From Rhizobium sp. Q54 (GTDB lineage: Bacteria; Pseudomonadota; Alphaproteobacteria; Rhizobiales; Beijerinckiaceae), in the NCBI GenBank assembly GCA_945903655.1, contig CAMDOY010000257.1, positions 1-5,778 on the forward strand: 5,778 nucleotides of DNA. The letters run 5' to 3'. The translations under genes and the position numbers were made by a program. The notes under the pieces were generated by a model. It had not been told where the DNA came from. It ran no database searches and worked only from the letters and a program-made list of their open reading frames with translations. Below are positions 1-5,778 of this stretch, in pieces. Every line of letters starts with the position of its first letter. The first letter of the stretch is position 1.

Positions 1-414
1 TCCATCTGGCCCCTCAACATCTACAGCGAGCGGGACGCCTCCAAGCTCAGCCCCCAGATGCGGGATCGCCTGAAGGAATCGCTGGCCATGAAGCCCGAGG
101 ATTATCGGCGCTGTCTCGTCCGCCGCGCCGCCATCCGCGCCCTCTACGCAAAACTGGCGGCGGGGGCGGACGGCTGCATCGCCCTGTCGGCCACTGGCCC
201 CGCGCCGGTGGGGCTCCTGTCCACGGGCGATCCCTCTTTCGCCGTGCCCGGCTCGCTCCTTGGCGTGCCCGCCCTGTCGCTGCCGCTGCTGTCGGAAGGC
301 GGCCTGCCGGTGGGCGTGCAATTGCTCGGGTTCGAGCAGCAGGACGCGGCGCTTTTCGCCATGGCGGGCGCGGTGGAGCGCATTGTCACCGGAGAAGCCG
401 TCGCTGGAGGTTGA
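1..414 (+). CDS. Amidase-signature-family hydrolase, C-terminal part (5' end outside window)
   Basis: The reading frame is open from the first base of the window to a TGA at 412-414, giving about 137 residues. The stretch GDPSFAVPGSLLGVPALSLP, followed by a GLPVGVQLLG segment and a helix rich in Ala and Leu, is the typical C-terminal end of amidase-signature enzymes. These enzymes hydrolyse amide or related C-N bonds in the cytoplasm. The catalytic Ser-cisSer-Lys residues lie in the N-terminal half, which is outside the window, so activity and substrate cannot be judged. The ATG at position 58 is internal, because the homologous sequence (SIWPLNIYSERDASKLSP) continues upstream of it. Family members include general amidases, allophanate hydrolase and GatA. 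Nothing visible here points to GatA, and the exact enzyme is unknown. lgt follows after 51 bp on the same strand, so co-transcription is possible. Confidence 0.85.
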   Translation, partial: SIWPLNIYSERDASKLSPQMRDRLKESLAMKPEDYRRCLVRRAAIRALYAKLAAGADGCIALSATGPAPVGLLSTGDPSFAVPGSLLGVPALSLPLLSEGGLPVGVQLLGFEQQDAALFAMAGAVERIVTGEAVAGG

Positions 415-465
415 CGGCGGCGCCGGGGGCGCGCATCAGGGGATCAGTCGTTTTCGGAATCCCAG

Positions 466-1284
466 ATGCTCCCAGCGGTGATCGCCTATCCGCAGATCGA
501 CCCCGTGGCGATCAGCCTCGGGCCTCTGCCCATTCGCTGGTATGCGCTGGCCTATATCGCGGGCCTGCTGCTGGGCTGGGCCTATGCGCGCAAGCTGGTG
601 CGCGACGACCGCCTCTGGGGCGCCATGGCGCGCCCGAGCGTCCTCAGCCTCGACGATCTGCTGGTCTATGCGGCGCTGGGCGTCGTGGCGGGCGGGCGCC
701 TTGGCTATGTGCTGTTCTATAACCCCGCCTTCTACCTCGCCAATCCCCAGGACATCATCGCCGTCTGGCATGGGGGCATGTCTTTCCATGGGGGGCTCGC
801 GGGGGCGGCGCTGGGCGTCTGGACTTTTGCGCGGCGCACACAGATCCCCGCGCTGACGGTGGCGGATATCTGCTCCGCCGTCACGCCCATCGGGCTGTTT
901 CTGGGGCGCATCGCCAATTTCATCAAGCCGGAACTGTGGGGCCGCGAGAGCGAGGTGGACTGGGCCATGGTCTTTCCCGAGGCTGGCCCCCTGTCGCGCC
1001 ATCCCAGCCAGCTCTATGAAGCGGGCCTTGAGGGCGTCGCGCTGTTCATCGTGCTCTGGTTCGTTGTGCGCATGGGCGGCCTGCGTCGTCCCGGCCTCGC
1101 CACGGGCGTCTTCGCCATCGGCTATGGGCTGGCGCGCATCTTCTGCGAATTTTACCGCGAGCCCGATCCGCAACTCGGCTTTTTGTTCGGCGGCGCCACC
1201 ATGGGCATGCTGCTGTCTCTGCCGCTGATCGCCATCGGCGCGGGCTTTGTCTATCACGCGCTGCGTCAGGCGCAGGCGTCATGA
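466..1284 (+). CDS. lgt: Prolipoprotein diacylglyceryl transferase Lgt
   Basis: Lgt is an inner-membrane enzyme that transfers diacylglycerol from phosphatidylglycerol to the lipobox cysteine of prolipoproteins, the first step of lipoprotein maturation. The 272-residue protein has the family's normal length and several hydrophobic membrane segments (for example about 25-42, 64-86, 186-203 and 242-262). The Lgt signature GRIANFIKPELWG is at 147-159. Residues matching those important in the E. coli enzyme are present: Y26, H108 in the SFHGG motif, R148, N151, E156, and Y220/R224 in the GYGLARIFCEFYREPD block. The ATG at 466 is the first possible start after the in-frame stop at 412-414, because no ATG, GTG or TTG lies between them. 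Its Shine-Dalgarno is weak (GGA at 456-458). The 3' end overlaps the next gene by four bases (ATGA). Confidence 0.97.
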   Translation: MLPAVIAYPQIDPVAISLGPLPIRWYALAYIAGLLLGWAYARKLVRDDRLWGAMARPSVLSLDDLLVYAALGVVAGGRLGYVLFYNPAFYLANPQDIIAVWHGGMSFHGGLAGAALGVWTFARRTQIPALTVADICSAVTPIGLFLGRIANFIKPELWGRESEVDWAMVFPEAGPLSRHPSQLYEAGLEGVALFIVLWFVVRMGGLRRPGLATGVFAIGYGLARIFCEFYREPDPQLGFLFGGATMGMLLSLPLIAIGAGFVYHALRQAQAS

Positions 1285-2393
1285 GCGCGCTGGCCGCCCA
1301 TCTGCGCGAACTCATCGCGCAGGAAGGCCCGCTCACCCTGGAGCGCTTCATGGCGCTGGCTTTGGGCCATCCCTCCATGGGCTATTACATGACGCGAGAC
1401 CCCCTGGGCCTCGAGGGCGATTTCACCACGTCGCCTGAAATCAGCCAGATGTTCGGCGAATTGATCGGGCTCTGGGCGGCGGAAATCTGGGTCGCCATGG
1501 GAGCGCCCCAGCCCCTGCGCCTGGTGGAGCTCGGCCCCGGACGCGGCACGCTCATGCAGGACGCCCTGCGCGCCGCCAGCGTGGTGCCCGCTTTCGCCGG
1601 CGCCATCGACGTGCATCTGGTGGAGACCTCGCCAGCCCTGCGGCAGGTTCAGAAGGCGATCCTCGCCCGCTCCGGCGCGCCCCTGTCCTGGCATGGGGGC
1701 CTTGAGACGATTCCGCCGGGACCCGCCATCGTCATCGCCAACGAGTTCTTCGACGCCCTTCCGGTGCGCCATTATGTGAAAAGCGAAGGCGCCTGGCGTG
1801 AGCGTCTGGTGGGCCTCGACAACCATGGCCGTTTCATCTTCGGCCTCTCGCGCACAGCCGAGCCCAGCATCAGGGCTGAGGCCCCCGAAGGCGCCGTGAT
1901 CGAGATTTGCCCTGCGGGCCAGCAGATCATGAACGCTCTGGCCGGGCGTCTGGCGACCCAGGGCGGCGCCGCGCTCATCATCGACTACGGCTACACCCAG
2001 ACCGCCCTCGGCGAGACCCTGCAGGCGCTGAAGGGCCATCGCTTCGTTGATCCGCTGGCGGAGCCCGGCGAAGCCGATCTGACGGCCCATGTGGATTTCG
2101 CGGCTCTGGCCCGCGCCGCCCGGGCCGCTGGCGCGATTGTCCATGGCCCCATCACCCAGGGCGTGCTGCTCACGGGGTTGGGGATCTTTGATCGGGCGCG
2201 GGCCCTGTCGCGCCGCGCCAATCCGGCGCAGACGGCGCAGATTTCGGCGGCGCTGAAGCGTCTGGCGTCGAGCCAGGCGCGCATCGAGGTTGAAGGCGGC
2301 GAGGTGGATGGCATGGGCTCCCTGTTCAAGGCCATCTGCGTCACGGCGCCCGGCCTCGCGCCGCCCCCCGGTTTCGAAACGGCCTCACCATGA
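1281..2393 (+). CDS. NDUFAF7/MidA-type SAM-dependent methyltransferase (DUF185 family)
   Basis: This 370-residue protein belongs to the family of mitochondrial NDUFAF7 (MidA), an S-adenosylmethionine-dependent protein arginine methyltransferase that modifies a complex I subunit during assembly. Visible family motifs in order are an N-terminal GPLTLERFMALALGHPSMGYY (16-36), GDFTTSPEISQMFGELIG (46-63), the SAM-binding motif VELGPGRGTL (82-91), an acidic residue at the end of strand 2 (E115), NEFFDALPVRHY (154-165), IIDYGY (233-238), DPLAEPGEADLTAHVDF (257-273) and the closing MGSLFKA (345-351). The start ATG overlaps the lgt stop, with a short AGG at 1274-1276, which suggests translational coupling. 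Whether the bacterial protein also methylates a NADH dehydrogenase subunit is inference from the mitochondrial homologue. No key motif is missing. Confidence 0.93.
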   Translation: MSALAAHLRELIAQEGPLTLERFMALALGHPSMGYYMTRDPLGLEGDFTTSPEISQMFGELIGLWAAEIWVAMGAPQPLRLVELGPGRGTLMQDALRAASVVPAFAGAIDVHLVETSPALRQVQKAILARSGAPLSWHGGLETIPPGPAIVIANEFFDALPVRHYVKSEGAWRERLVGLDNHGRFIFGLSRTAEPSIRAEAPEGAVIEICPAGQQIMNALAGRLATQGGAALIIDYGYTQTALGETLQALKGHRFVDPLAEPGEADLTAHVDFAALARAARAAGAIVHGPITQGVLLTGLGIFDRARALSRRANPAQTAQISAALKRLASSQARIEVEGGEVDGMGSLFKAICVTAPGLAPPPGFETASP

Positions 2394-3169
2394 TTGCGTC
2401 CCCTCTTCTCTTGCGCGCCGAAAGGCTCATGGCCCCCGGCCTCGTCCATGGATTCTTCACCCGTCAGGGCGGCGTCTCCACCGGCGTTTACGAGAGCCTG
2501 AATGGGGGCGTGGGCTCGCAGGACGATCCTGCCTGTGTGGCGGAAAATCGCGCCCGCATGGCGCAGGCCCTGGGCGTCGCGCCCAGCCATCTGCTGGTGC
2601 CCTACCAGATCCATTCCGCCGATGTGCTGCATGTGCGTGAGCCCTGGGCGCACGACGCCCGCCCGCGCTGCGATGGGCTGGTGACGAATGTGCCGGGCCT
2701 CGCGCTGGGCGTCACGGGCGCCGACTGCGGCATGATCCTTTTCGCTGACGCAAAGGCCCGCGTCGTGGGCGCCTGCCACGCCGGCTGGAAGGGCGCCTTC
2801 ACCGGCGTGCTGGAGGCCACCCTGAACGCCATGGAGGCGCTGGGCGCTAAACGCAACGACATCACCGCCGTGCTGGGCCCCACCATCGGCGCGGCGAGCT
2901 ATGAAGTCGGCCCGGAGTTCGTCGCCCGTTTCGCCGACGCGGATGCAGATTACGCGTGCTTCTTCACGCCCTCACCGCGCGAGGCGCACGCGATGTTCAA
3001 CTTGCCGGGCTTCATCGGCATGCGCCTGCACAAAGCGGGCGTGGGCGCCTTCGAGGATCTGGGGCTCGACACCTATGCGGATCCCCTGCGCTTCTTCAGC
3101 TATCGCCGCACCACCCATCTGCGCGAGCCCGACTATGGGCGTCTCGTCTCCGCCATCGCTCTGGCCTGA
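2390..3169 (+). CDS. pgeF: PgeF/YfiH family protein (peptidoglycan editing factor, laccase-domain/LACC1 family)
   Basis: The 259-residue product has the full layout of the YfiH/PgeF (DUF152, human LACC1) family: GFFTRQGGVSTG (21-32), PYQIHSADVL (71-80), GVTGADCG (107-114), CHAGWKG (129-135), GPTIGAASYEVG (163-174) and the terminal FFSYRRTTHLREPDYGR block (235-251). The zinc-binding His-Cys-His set is present as H75, C113 and H130. In E. coli the protein is reported to remove L-serine wrongly built into peptidoglycan precursors. Family members have also been described as purine nucleoside phosphorylases or polyphenol oxidases, so the chemistry remains ambiguous. The ATG sits inside the overlap ATGA with the preceding methyltransferase gene. 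I see no clear Shine-Dalgarno (GGCCTCACC before the ATG), so translation probably depends on coupling to the upstream gene. Confidence 0.93.
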   Translation: MIASPLLLRAERLMAPGLVHGFFTRQGGVSTGVYESLNGGVGSQDDPACVAENRARMAQALGVAPSHLLVPYQIHSADVLHVREPWAHDARPRCDGLVTNVPGLALGVTGADCGMILFADAKARVVGACHAGWKGAFTGVLEATLNAMEALGAKRNDITAVLGPTIGAASYEVGPEFVARFADADADYACFFTPSPREAHAMFNLPGFIGMRLHKAGVGAFEDLGLDTYADPLRFFSYRRTTHLREPDYGRLVSAIALA

Positions 3170-3174
3170 GTGGA

Positions 3175-3203
3175 TTGCATCAGGGCGCTTTGATCGCCAT
3201 AAG
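3175..3203 (+). promoter_or_regulatory. Possible weak sigma-70-type promoter before the TPP enzyme gene
   Basis: In the 67-bp gap after pgeF, TTGCAT (3175-3180) and CATAAG (3198-3203) are separated by exactly 17 bp. The match to TTGACA is three of six and to TATAAT four of six, so this is only suggestive. It would give the downstream gene its own transcript, but read-through from the lgt-pgeF operon is equally possible. Confidence 0.25.
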
Positions 3204-3225
3204 AACCCTACGAACGACATAAACC

Positions 3226-3230
3226 GAGGA
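3226..3230 (+). promoter_or_regulatory. Shine-Dalgarno site fixing the TPP enzyme start
   Basis: GAGGA lies six bases before the ATG at 3237, the best ribosome binding site in the window. The open frame runs upstream to 2901, but that extension lies inside pgeF in another frame and does not look like this family. The site therefore supports starting the protein at 3237. Confidence 0.8.
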
Positions 3231-3236
3231 AACGCC

Positions 3237-4877
3237 ATGAAAGTCCGTGACGCCATAGCCGTGGTTCTGAAGCGTGAGGGTGTGGACACGCTCTTTGGCT
3301 ATCCGGTCAATCATCTCTTTGAGGGCGCGGCGGCGGCGGGCATCAAGCCGATCACCGTGCGCCAGGAACGCACGGGCCTGCATATGGCCGACGCCATGTC
3401 GCGCGTCTCCTCGGGCAAGAAGGTCGGCGTCTTCTGCATGCAGCATGGGCCGGGCCTGGAGAACGCCCTGGGCGCTGTGGCGCAGGCCTATAGCGAATCC
3501 GTGCCGCTGCTGGTGATCCCCGGCGGCTATGATCGGCGCCTCGCCCATGTGGACCCCAATTTCAGCGCGCCGAAAAACATGGCCTACTACACCAAATCGG
3601 TGGAGCAGCTGACCAGCGGCGCGGAACTCTCCAATGTCTTCCGCCGCGCCTTCACCCAATTGCGCAATGGTCGCGGCGGGCCCTGCGTGGTGGAGATTCC
3701 CAAGGATCTCTGGAACGAAGAGGTCCCTGAGAATTTCGACTACCATCCGGTCATCGCGACCCGCTACATGCCAGATCCCGCCGCCATCCGCGAGGCCGCC
3801 GAGCGTCTCGCCAAGGCCAAGAATCCCGTGATCTATGCAGGGCAGGGGGTGCATTACGCGCAGGCATGGCCGCAGCTGCGCATGCTCGCCGAAATGCTCG
3901 CTGCGCCCGTCTGCACTTCGCTGGAAGGCAAGAGCGCCTTTCCGGAAAATCACCCGCTGGCGCTGGGCTCCGGCGGCGCCGCCATGCCCCGCGCGGTGCG
4001 GGTGTTTCTCGATGGCGCCGATGTGATCTTCGGCGTCGGTTGCTCCTTTGGCGAGACGGCCTTCGGCGTCACCATGCCCAAGGGCAAGACCATCATCCAC
4101 GCCACCCTCGACCCCAAACATCTCAACAAGGATGTGGAGGCCCATGTGGGCCTCATCGGCGATGCTGGCCTCATGCTCGACGCGCTGTTGATCGAACTGG
4201 CGCGGCTCATTCCCGCCCCGCGCGACCAGCGCGAGACGGCGGAGCGCATCGCCGCCGTGCGCGATCCCTGGATGGCGCAGTGGCAGGCGAAGCTCACCTC
4301 CAGCGAGACGCCGCTGACGCCCTATCGCGTCATCGCGGATCTCTTGGCGACGGTGGATGTGCCCAACACCATCATCACCCACGACGCGGGCAGCCCGCGC
4401 GACCAGCTCTCGCCCTTCTGGGTCTCGACCGCGCCGCTGTCGTATCTCGGCTGGGGCAAGACAACCCAGTTGGGCTATGGTCTGGGCCTCGCCATGGGCG
4501 CCAAGCTCGCCGCCCCCGACAAGCTCTGCATCAATGTCTGGGGCGATGCGGCCATCGGCTTCACGGGCATGGATTTCGAGACGGCGGCCCGCTACCGCAT
4601 CCCGATTCTCTCCATCCTCTTCAACAATTTCTCCATGGCCTGCGAACTCGACATCATGCCGGTCTCGACCTCGGCCTATCGCGCCACGGACATCTCCGGC
4701 AACTACGCCGACTTCGCCCGCGCGCTGGGCGGCCATGGCGAACGGGTGACCACCCCCGACGACATCATCCCCGCCATCAAGCGCGGCATTGAGAAGACGA
4801 AGGAAGGCGTGCCGGTGCTGCTGGAGTTCATCACTGGTTTGGAGACGGCGCAGTCGCGCTATCCCTTGAAGGGGTGA
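3237..4877 (+). CDS. Thiamine-pyrophosphate-requiring enzyme, acetolactate synthase superfamily, substrate unknown
   Basis: The 546-residue protein has the three-domain order of this superfamily: a pyrimidine-binding domain (about 1-165), a central domain (about 180-325) and a pyrophosphate-binding domain (about 360-530). The catalytic glutamate that activates the cofactor is E44, in VRQERTGLHMADAMSR. The Mg-diphosphate motif starts at G436-D437-A438 and ends at N463-N464, so it reads GDA rather than the usual GDG. HGPGLENA (70-77) takes the place of the SGPGATN of true acetolactate synthases. The C-terminal region DISGNYADFARALGGHGERV (485-504) is well conserved in style among related rhizobial proteins often labelled acetolactate synthase-like. 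No small regulatory subunit (ilvH) or other branched-chain biosynthesis gene is nearby, so a biosynthetic IlvB role is unlikely. Relatives include decarboxylases and carboligases, and the actual reaction cannot be told from sequence. Whether FAD is bound is also unclear. Confidence 0.9.
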   Translation: MKVRDAIAVVLKREGVDTLFGYPVNHLFEGAAAAGIKPITVRQERTGLHMADAMSRVSSGKKVGVFCMQHGPGLENALGAVAQAYSESVPLLVIPGGYDRRLAHVDPNFSAPKNMAYYTKSVEQLTSGAELSNVFRRAFTQLRNGRGGPCVVEIPKDLWNEEVPENFDYHPVIATRYMPDPAAIREAAERLAKAKNPVIYAGQGVHYAQAWPQLRMLAEMLAAPVCTSLEGKSAFPENHPLALGSGGAAMPRAVRVFLDGADVIFGVGCSFGETAFGVTMPKGKTIIHATLDPKHLNKDVEAHVGLIGDAGLMLDALLIELARLIPAPRDQRETAERIAAVRDPWMAQWQAKLTSSETPLTPYRVIADLLATVDVPNTIITHDAGSPRDQLSPFWVSTAPLSYLGWGKTTQLGYGLGLAMGAKLAAPDKLCINVWGDAAIGFTGMDFETAARYRIPILSILFNNFSMACELDIMPVSTSAYRATDISGNYADFARALGGHGERVTTPDDIIPAIKRGIEKTKEGVPVLLEFITGLETAQSRYPLKG

Positions 4878-4890
4878 GCCTCACCCCTTC
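4868..4890. terminator. Perfect inverted repeat over two convergent stop codons, possible bidirectional terminator
   Basis: The arm GAAGGGGTGA (4868-4877) pairs perfectly with TCACCCCTTC (4881-4890) around a GCC loop, a 10-bp GC-rich stem. It covers the TGA of the TPP enzyme gene (4875-4877) and the TGA of the - strand methyltransferase gene (4881-4883). The location suits a shared terminator. However, neither side carries a T-tract, so it is not a canonical intrinsic terminator. It may instead stabilise mRNA ends or simply block read-through. The repeat is certain; its function is inferred. Confidence 0.5.
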
Positions 4891-5573
4891 ACCCGCGCCA
4901 CGATCATCATGCGGCTTTGGTTGTGGCCCAGATTCTTCGGCGCGCGCGTTCCTTCAAAGCCGTGGGCGGACAGCAGCACGCGCAGGTCAGATTCCGCATA
5001 GCCCGTGAGGCCGAGGCTCGCGCGCAGTTGGCGGTAGTCGGAGAACCAGGTCGCCACCAGCCCCGCGCAGGCCGCAAAGAAGAAGCCGCCCTGCCAGGCG
5101 AAGTGGAGGAGGGCGAGCACGTCGGCCAGCGCATCGGGCCTTGTGGGCAGAATGTCCGCCAGCACCAGCTTGCCCTCGGGCTTCAGCTTGGCGCGCCAGA
5201 CATCGAGCAGACCCTCGAACTCCTGATGGGACAGATATTGCAAAAGGGAATTGGCGACGATCATGTCGAGGGAGCCATCGGGAATGGCGCTCTGGGACTC
5301 GTTGGTGAGAACGATGATCTTCTGATTGTTCTCGAAGCGCACGCGCTGCTTCGCCTGCACATTGGGCGCGGCGTCGAAGAGATAGAGCAGGGCGCAGCGG
5401 CGGGCCACCAGATCGGCCGAGAGGGCCTCGCCCGAGCCGTGGTCGAGCACGCTCCAGCCGGGCGCCTCCACGAGATCGGCGATCCCGCGCGCGATGCGGT
5501 CATAGTGCAGGGCACGATGCCGCTCGTTCACATAGATCGGGTTTTCACGGTTCCAGAAGTCGCGCCAGTTCAT
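4881..5573 (-). CDS. Class I SAM-dependent methyltransferase with an internal hydrophobic segment
   Basis: The 230-residue protein shows a Rossmann-type methyltransferase core. Motif I is SVLDHGSGEAL (41-51), D67 ends strand 2 (LYLFDAAP), IPDGSLDMIVANSLLQYL (97-114) is the motif around strand 4, and WRAKLKPEGKLVLADILP (126-143) is the helix and strand 5 block. After strand 5, residues 152-177 contain no charged residue and include GGFFFAACAGLVATWF, which might contact membrane or bind a lipid-like substrate. A C-terminal helix and strand (DLRVLLSAHGFE, then SRMMIVARV) close the fold. The substrate is unknown. The ATG at 5573 is the only ATG, GTG or TTG start between an in-frame TAG (5613-5615, - strand) and the conserved core. 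Its ribosome binding site is weak. The gene runs tail to tail with the TPP enzyme gene, 3 bp apart. Confidence 0.88.
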   Translation of the reverse strand: MNWRDFWNRENPIYVNERHRALHYDRIARGIADLVEAPGWSVLDHGSGEALSADLVARRCALLYLFDAAPNVQAKQRVRFENNQKIIVLTNESQSAIPDGSLDMIVANSLLQYLSHQEFEGLLDVWRAKLKPEGKLVLADILPTRPDALADVLALLHFAWQGGFFFAACAGLVATWFSDYRQLRASLGLTGYAESDLRVLLSAHGFEGTRAPKNLGHNQSRMMIVARVKG

Positions 5574-5638
5574 GCCAGGGTCCGTTTGGCGCCCGCGAGC
5601 GCGTGACGCATCCTAGCTATGCAGTGCCCGAACACAAT

Positions 5639-5671
5639 GGCGAAGGTTGGGCGGGCGAAGATGGGGCGAAG
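5639..5671. repeat. Three short direct repeats GGCGAAG in the intergenic gap
   Basis: GGCGAAG occurs at 5639-5645, 5654-5660 and 5665-5671, with start-to-start spacings of 15 and 11 bases. The repeats lie between the - strand edge gene and the - strand methyltransferase gene, about 65-100 bases upstream of the methyltransferase start. They could be a protein-binding site, but in such GC-rich DNA a chance origin is quite possible. The rest of the 124-bp gap (5574-5697) shows no gene and no convincing promoter. Confidence 0.3.
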
Positions 5672-5697
5672 CGCGTGGCCCTGTGCAGGGGACATGC

Positions 5698-5778
5698 TCA
5701 CGCCGCCTTGTGTTGCTCCATCAGCGCCACGAAGCGCTTGAAGAGATAGTGGCTGTCCTGCGGGCCGGGTGAGGCTTC
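5698..5778 (-). CDS. C-terminal end of an unidentified protein (rest outside window)
   Basis: On the - strand, an open frame enters from the right edge and ends at a TGA (5698-5700), giving 26 residues. They begin EASPGPQDS and end HYLFKRFVALMEQHKAA. Third codon positions are almost all G or C (22 of 26), as in the neighbouring genes, and the residues form a plausible amphipathic C-terminal helix. The overlapping + strand frame is less biased (16 of 23) and ends at a stop at 5770-5772. I do not recognise the family from this tail. The methyltransferase gene lies 124 bp downstream on the same strand, so the two might share a transcript. Confidence 0.6.
   Translation of the reverse strand, partial: EASPGPQDSHYLFKRFVALMEQHKAA

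Noticed and set aside
440..463. GGGAT...ATCCC inverted repeat just before the lgt start
   Set aside because: The stem is only 5 bp with a 14-base loop, too weak to claim as a regulatory hairpin or terminator.
436..2144. Two long - strand open frames opposite lgt and the NDUFAF7-type gene (436-1257 and 1266-2144)
   Set aside because: Both are antisense shadows with biased His/Arg/Gly/Ala composition and no recognisable motif, opposite well-supported genes.
2901..3236. N-terminal extension of the TPP enzyme to an ATG at 2901
   Set aside because: The extension overlaps the well-supported 3' half of pgeF in another frame, is rich in Arg and Ser, and precedes a good Shine-Dalgarno plus ATG at 3237, where the family homology begins.
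3180..4736. Long open frame of 518 codons on the - strand, opposite the TPP enzyme gene
   Set aside because: Its product is an unstructured mix rich in His, Arg, Gly, Ala and Glu, typical of the antisense of a GC-rich gene. The + strand frame has clear family motifs throughout.
4917..5606. Open frame of 229 codons on the + strand, opposite the methyltransferase gene
   Set aside because: Its composition is that of an antisense shadow, while the - strand frame carries methyltransferase motifs in the correct order.
5679..5690. CCCTG-TG-CAGGG palindrome just downstream of the edge gene's stop
   Set aside because: With a realistic loop only 4 bp remain paired and no T-tract follows, so it is not a credible terminator.

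Overview
The window is GC-rich and densely coded. Its proteins look alphaproteobacterial, most likely Hyphomicrobiales (rhizobia and methylotroph relatives). That placement is inferred from the style of the proteins and from the lgt / NDUFAF7-type methyltransferase / pgeF gene order. No mobile element, CRISPR array, tRNA or rRNA was seen.

Layout. Positions 1-414 hold the C-terminal end of an amidase-signature-family hydrolase (+). After a 51-bp gap, three + strand genes follow: lgt (466-1284), an NDUFAF7/MidA-type methyltransferase (1281-2393) and pgeF (2390-3169). Each of the two junctions is a 4-base ATGA overlap, the layout of a translationally coupled operon. After 67 bp with a good Shine-Dalgarno sequence and a possible weak promoter comes a thiamine-pyrophosphate-dependent enzyme of the acetolactate-synthase superfamily (3237-4877). 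It runs tail to tail into a class I SAM-dependent methyltransferase on the - strand (4881-5573). Only 3 bp separate the two stop codons, and a perfect palindrome covers both stops. A 124-bp gap follows, then the last 26 codons of an unidentified - strand gene at the right edge (5698-5778).

How the genes may work together. Lgt lipidates prolipoproteins at the inner membrane. PgeF is thought to remove wrongly incorporated residues from peptidoglycan precursors. NDUFAF7 methylates a respiratory complex I subunit in mitochondria. The block is therefore housekeeping with an envelope and membrane theme, although a direct functional link between the three products is not established by the sequence. 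The TPP enzyme and the - strand methyltransferase have no assignable substrates.

I found no convincing new biological system. The points most worth a second look are the palindrome that gives two convergent genes the same last three codons, the long uncharged segment inside the - strand methyltransferase, and the unknown reaction of the TPP enzyme.
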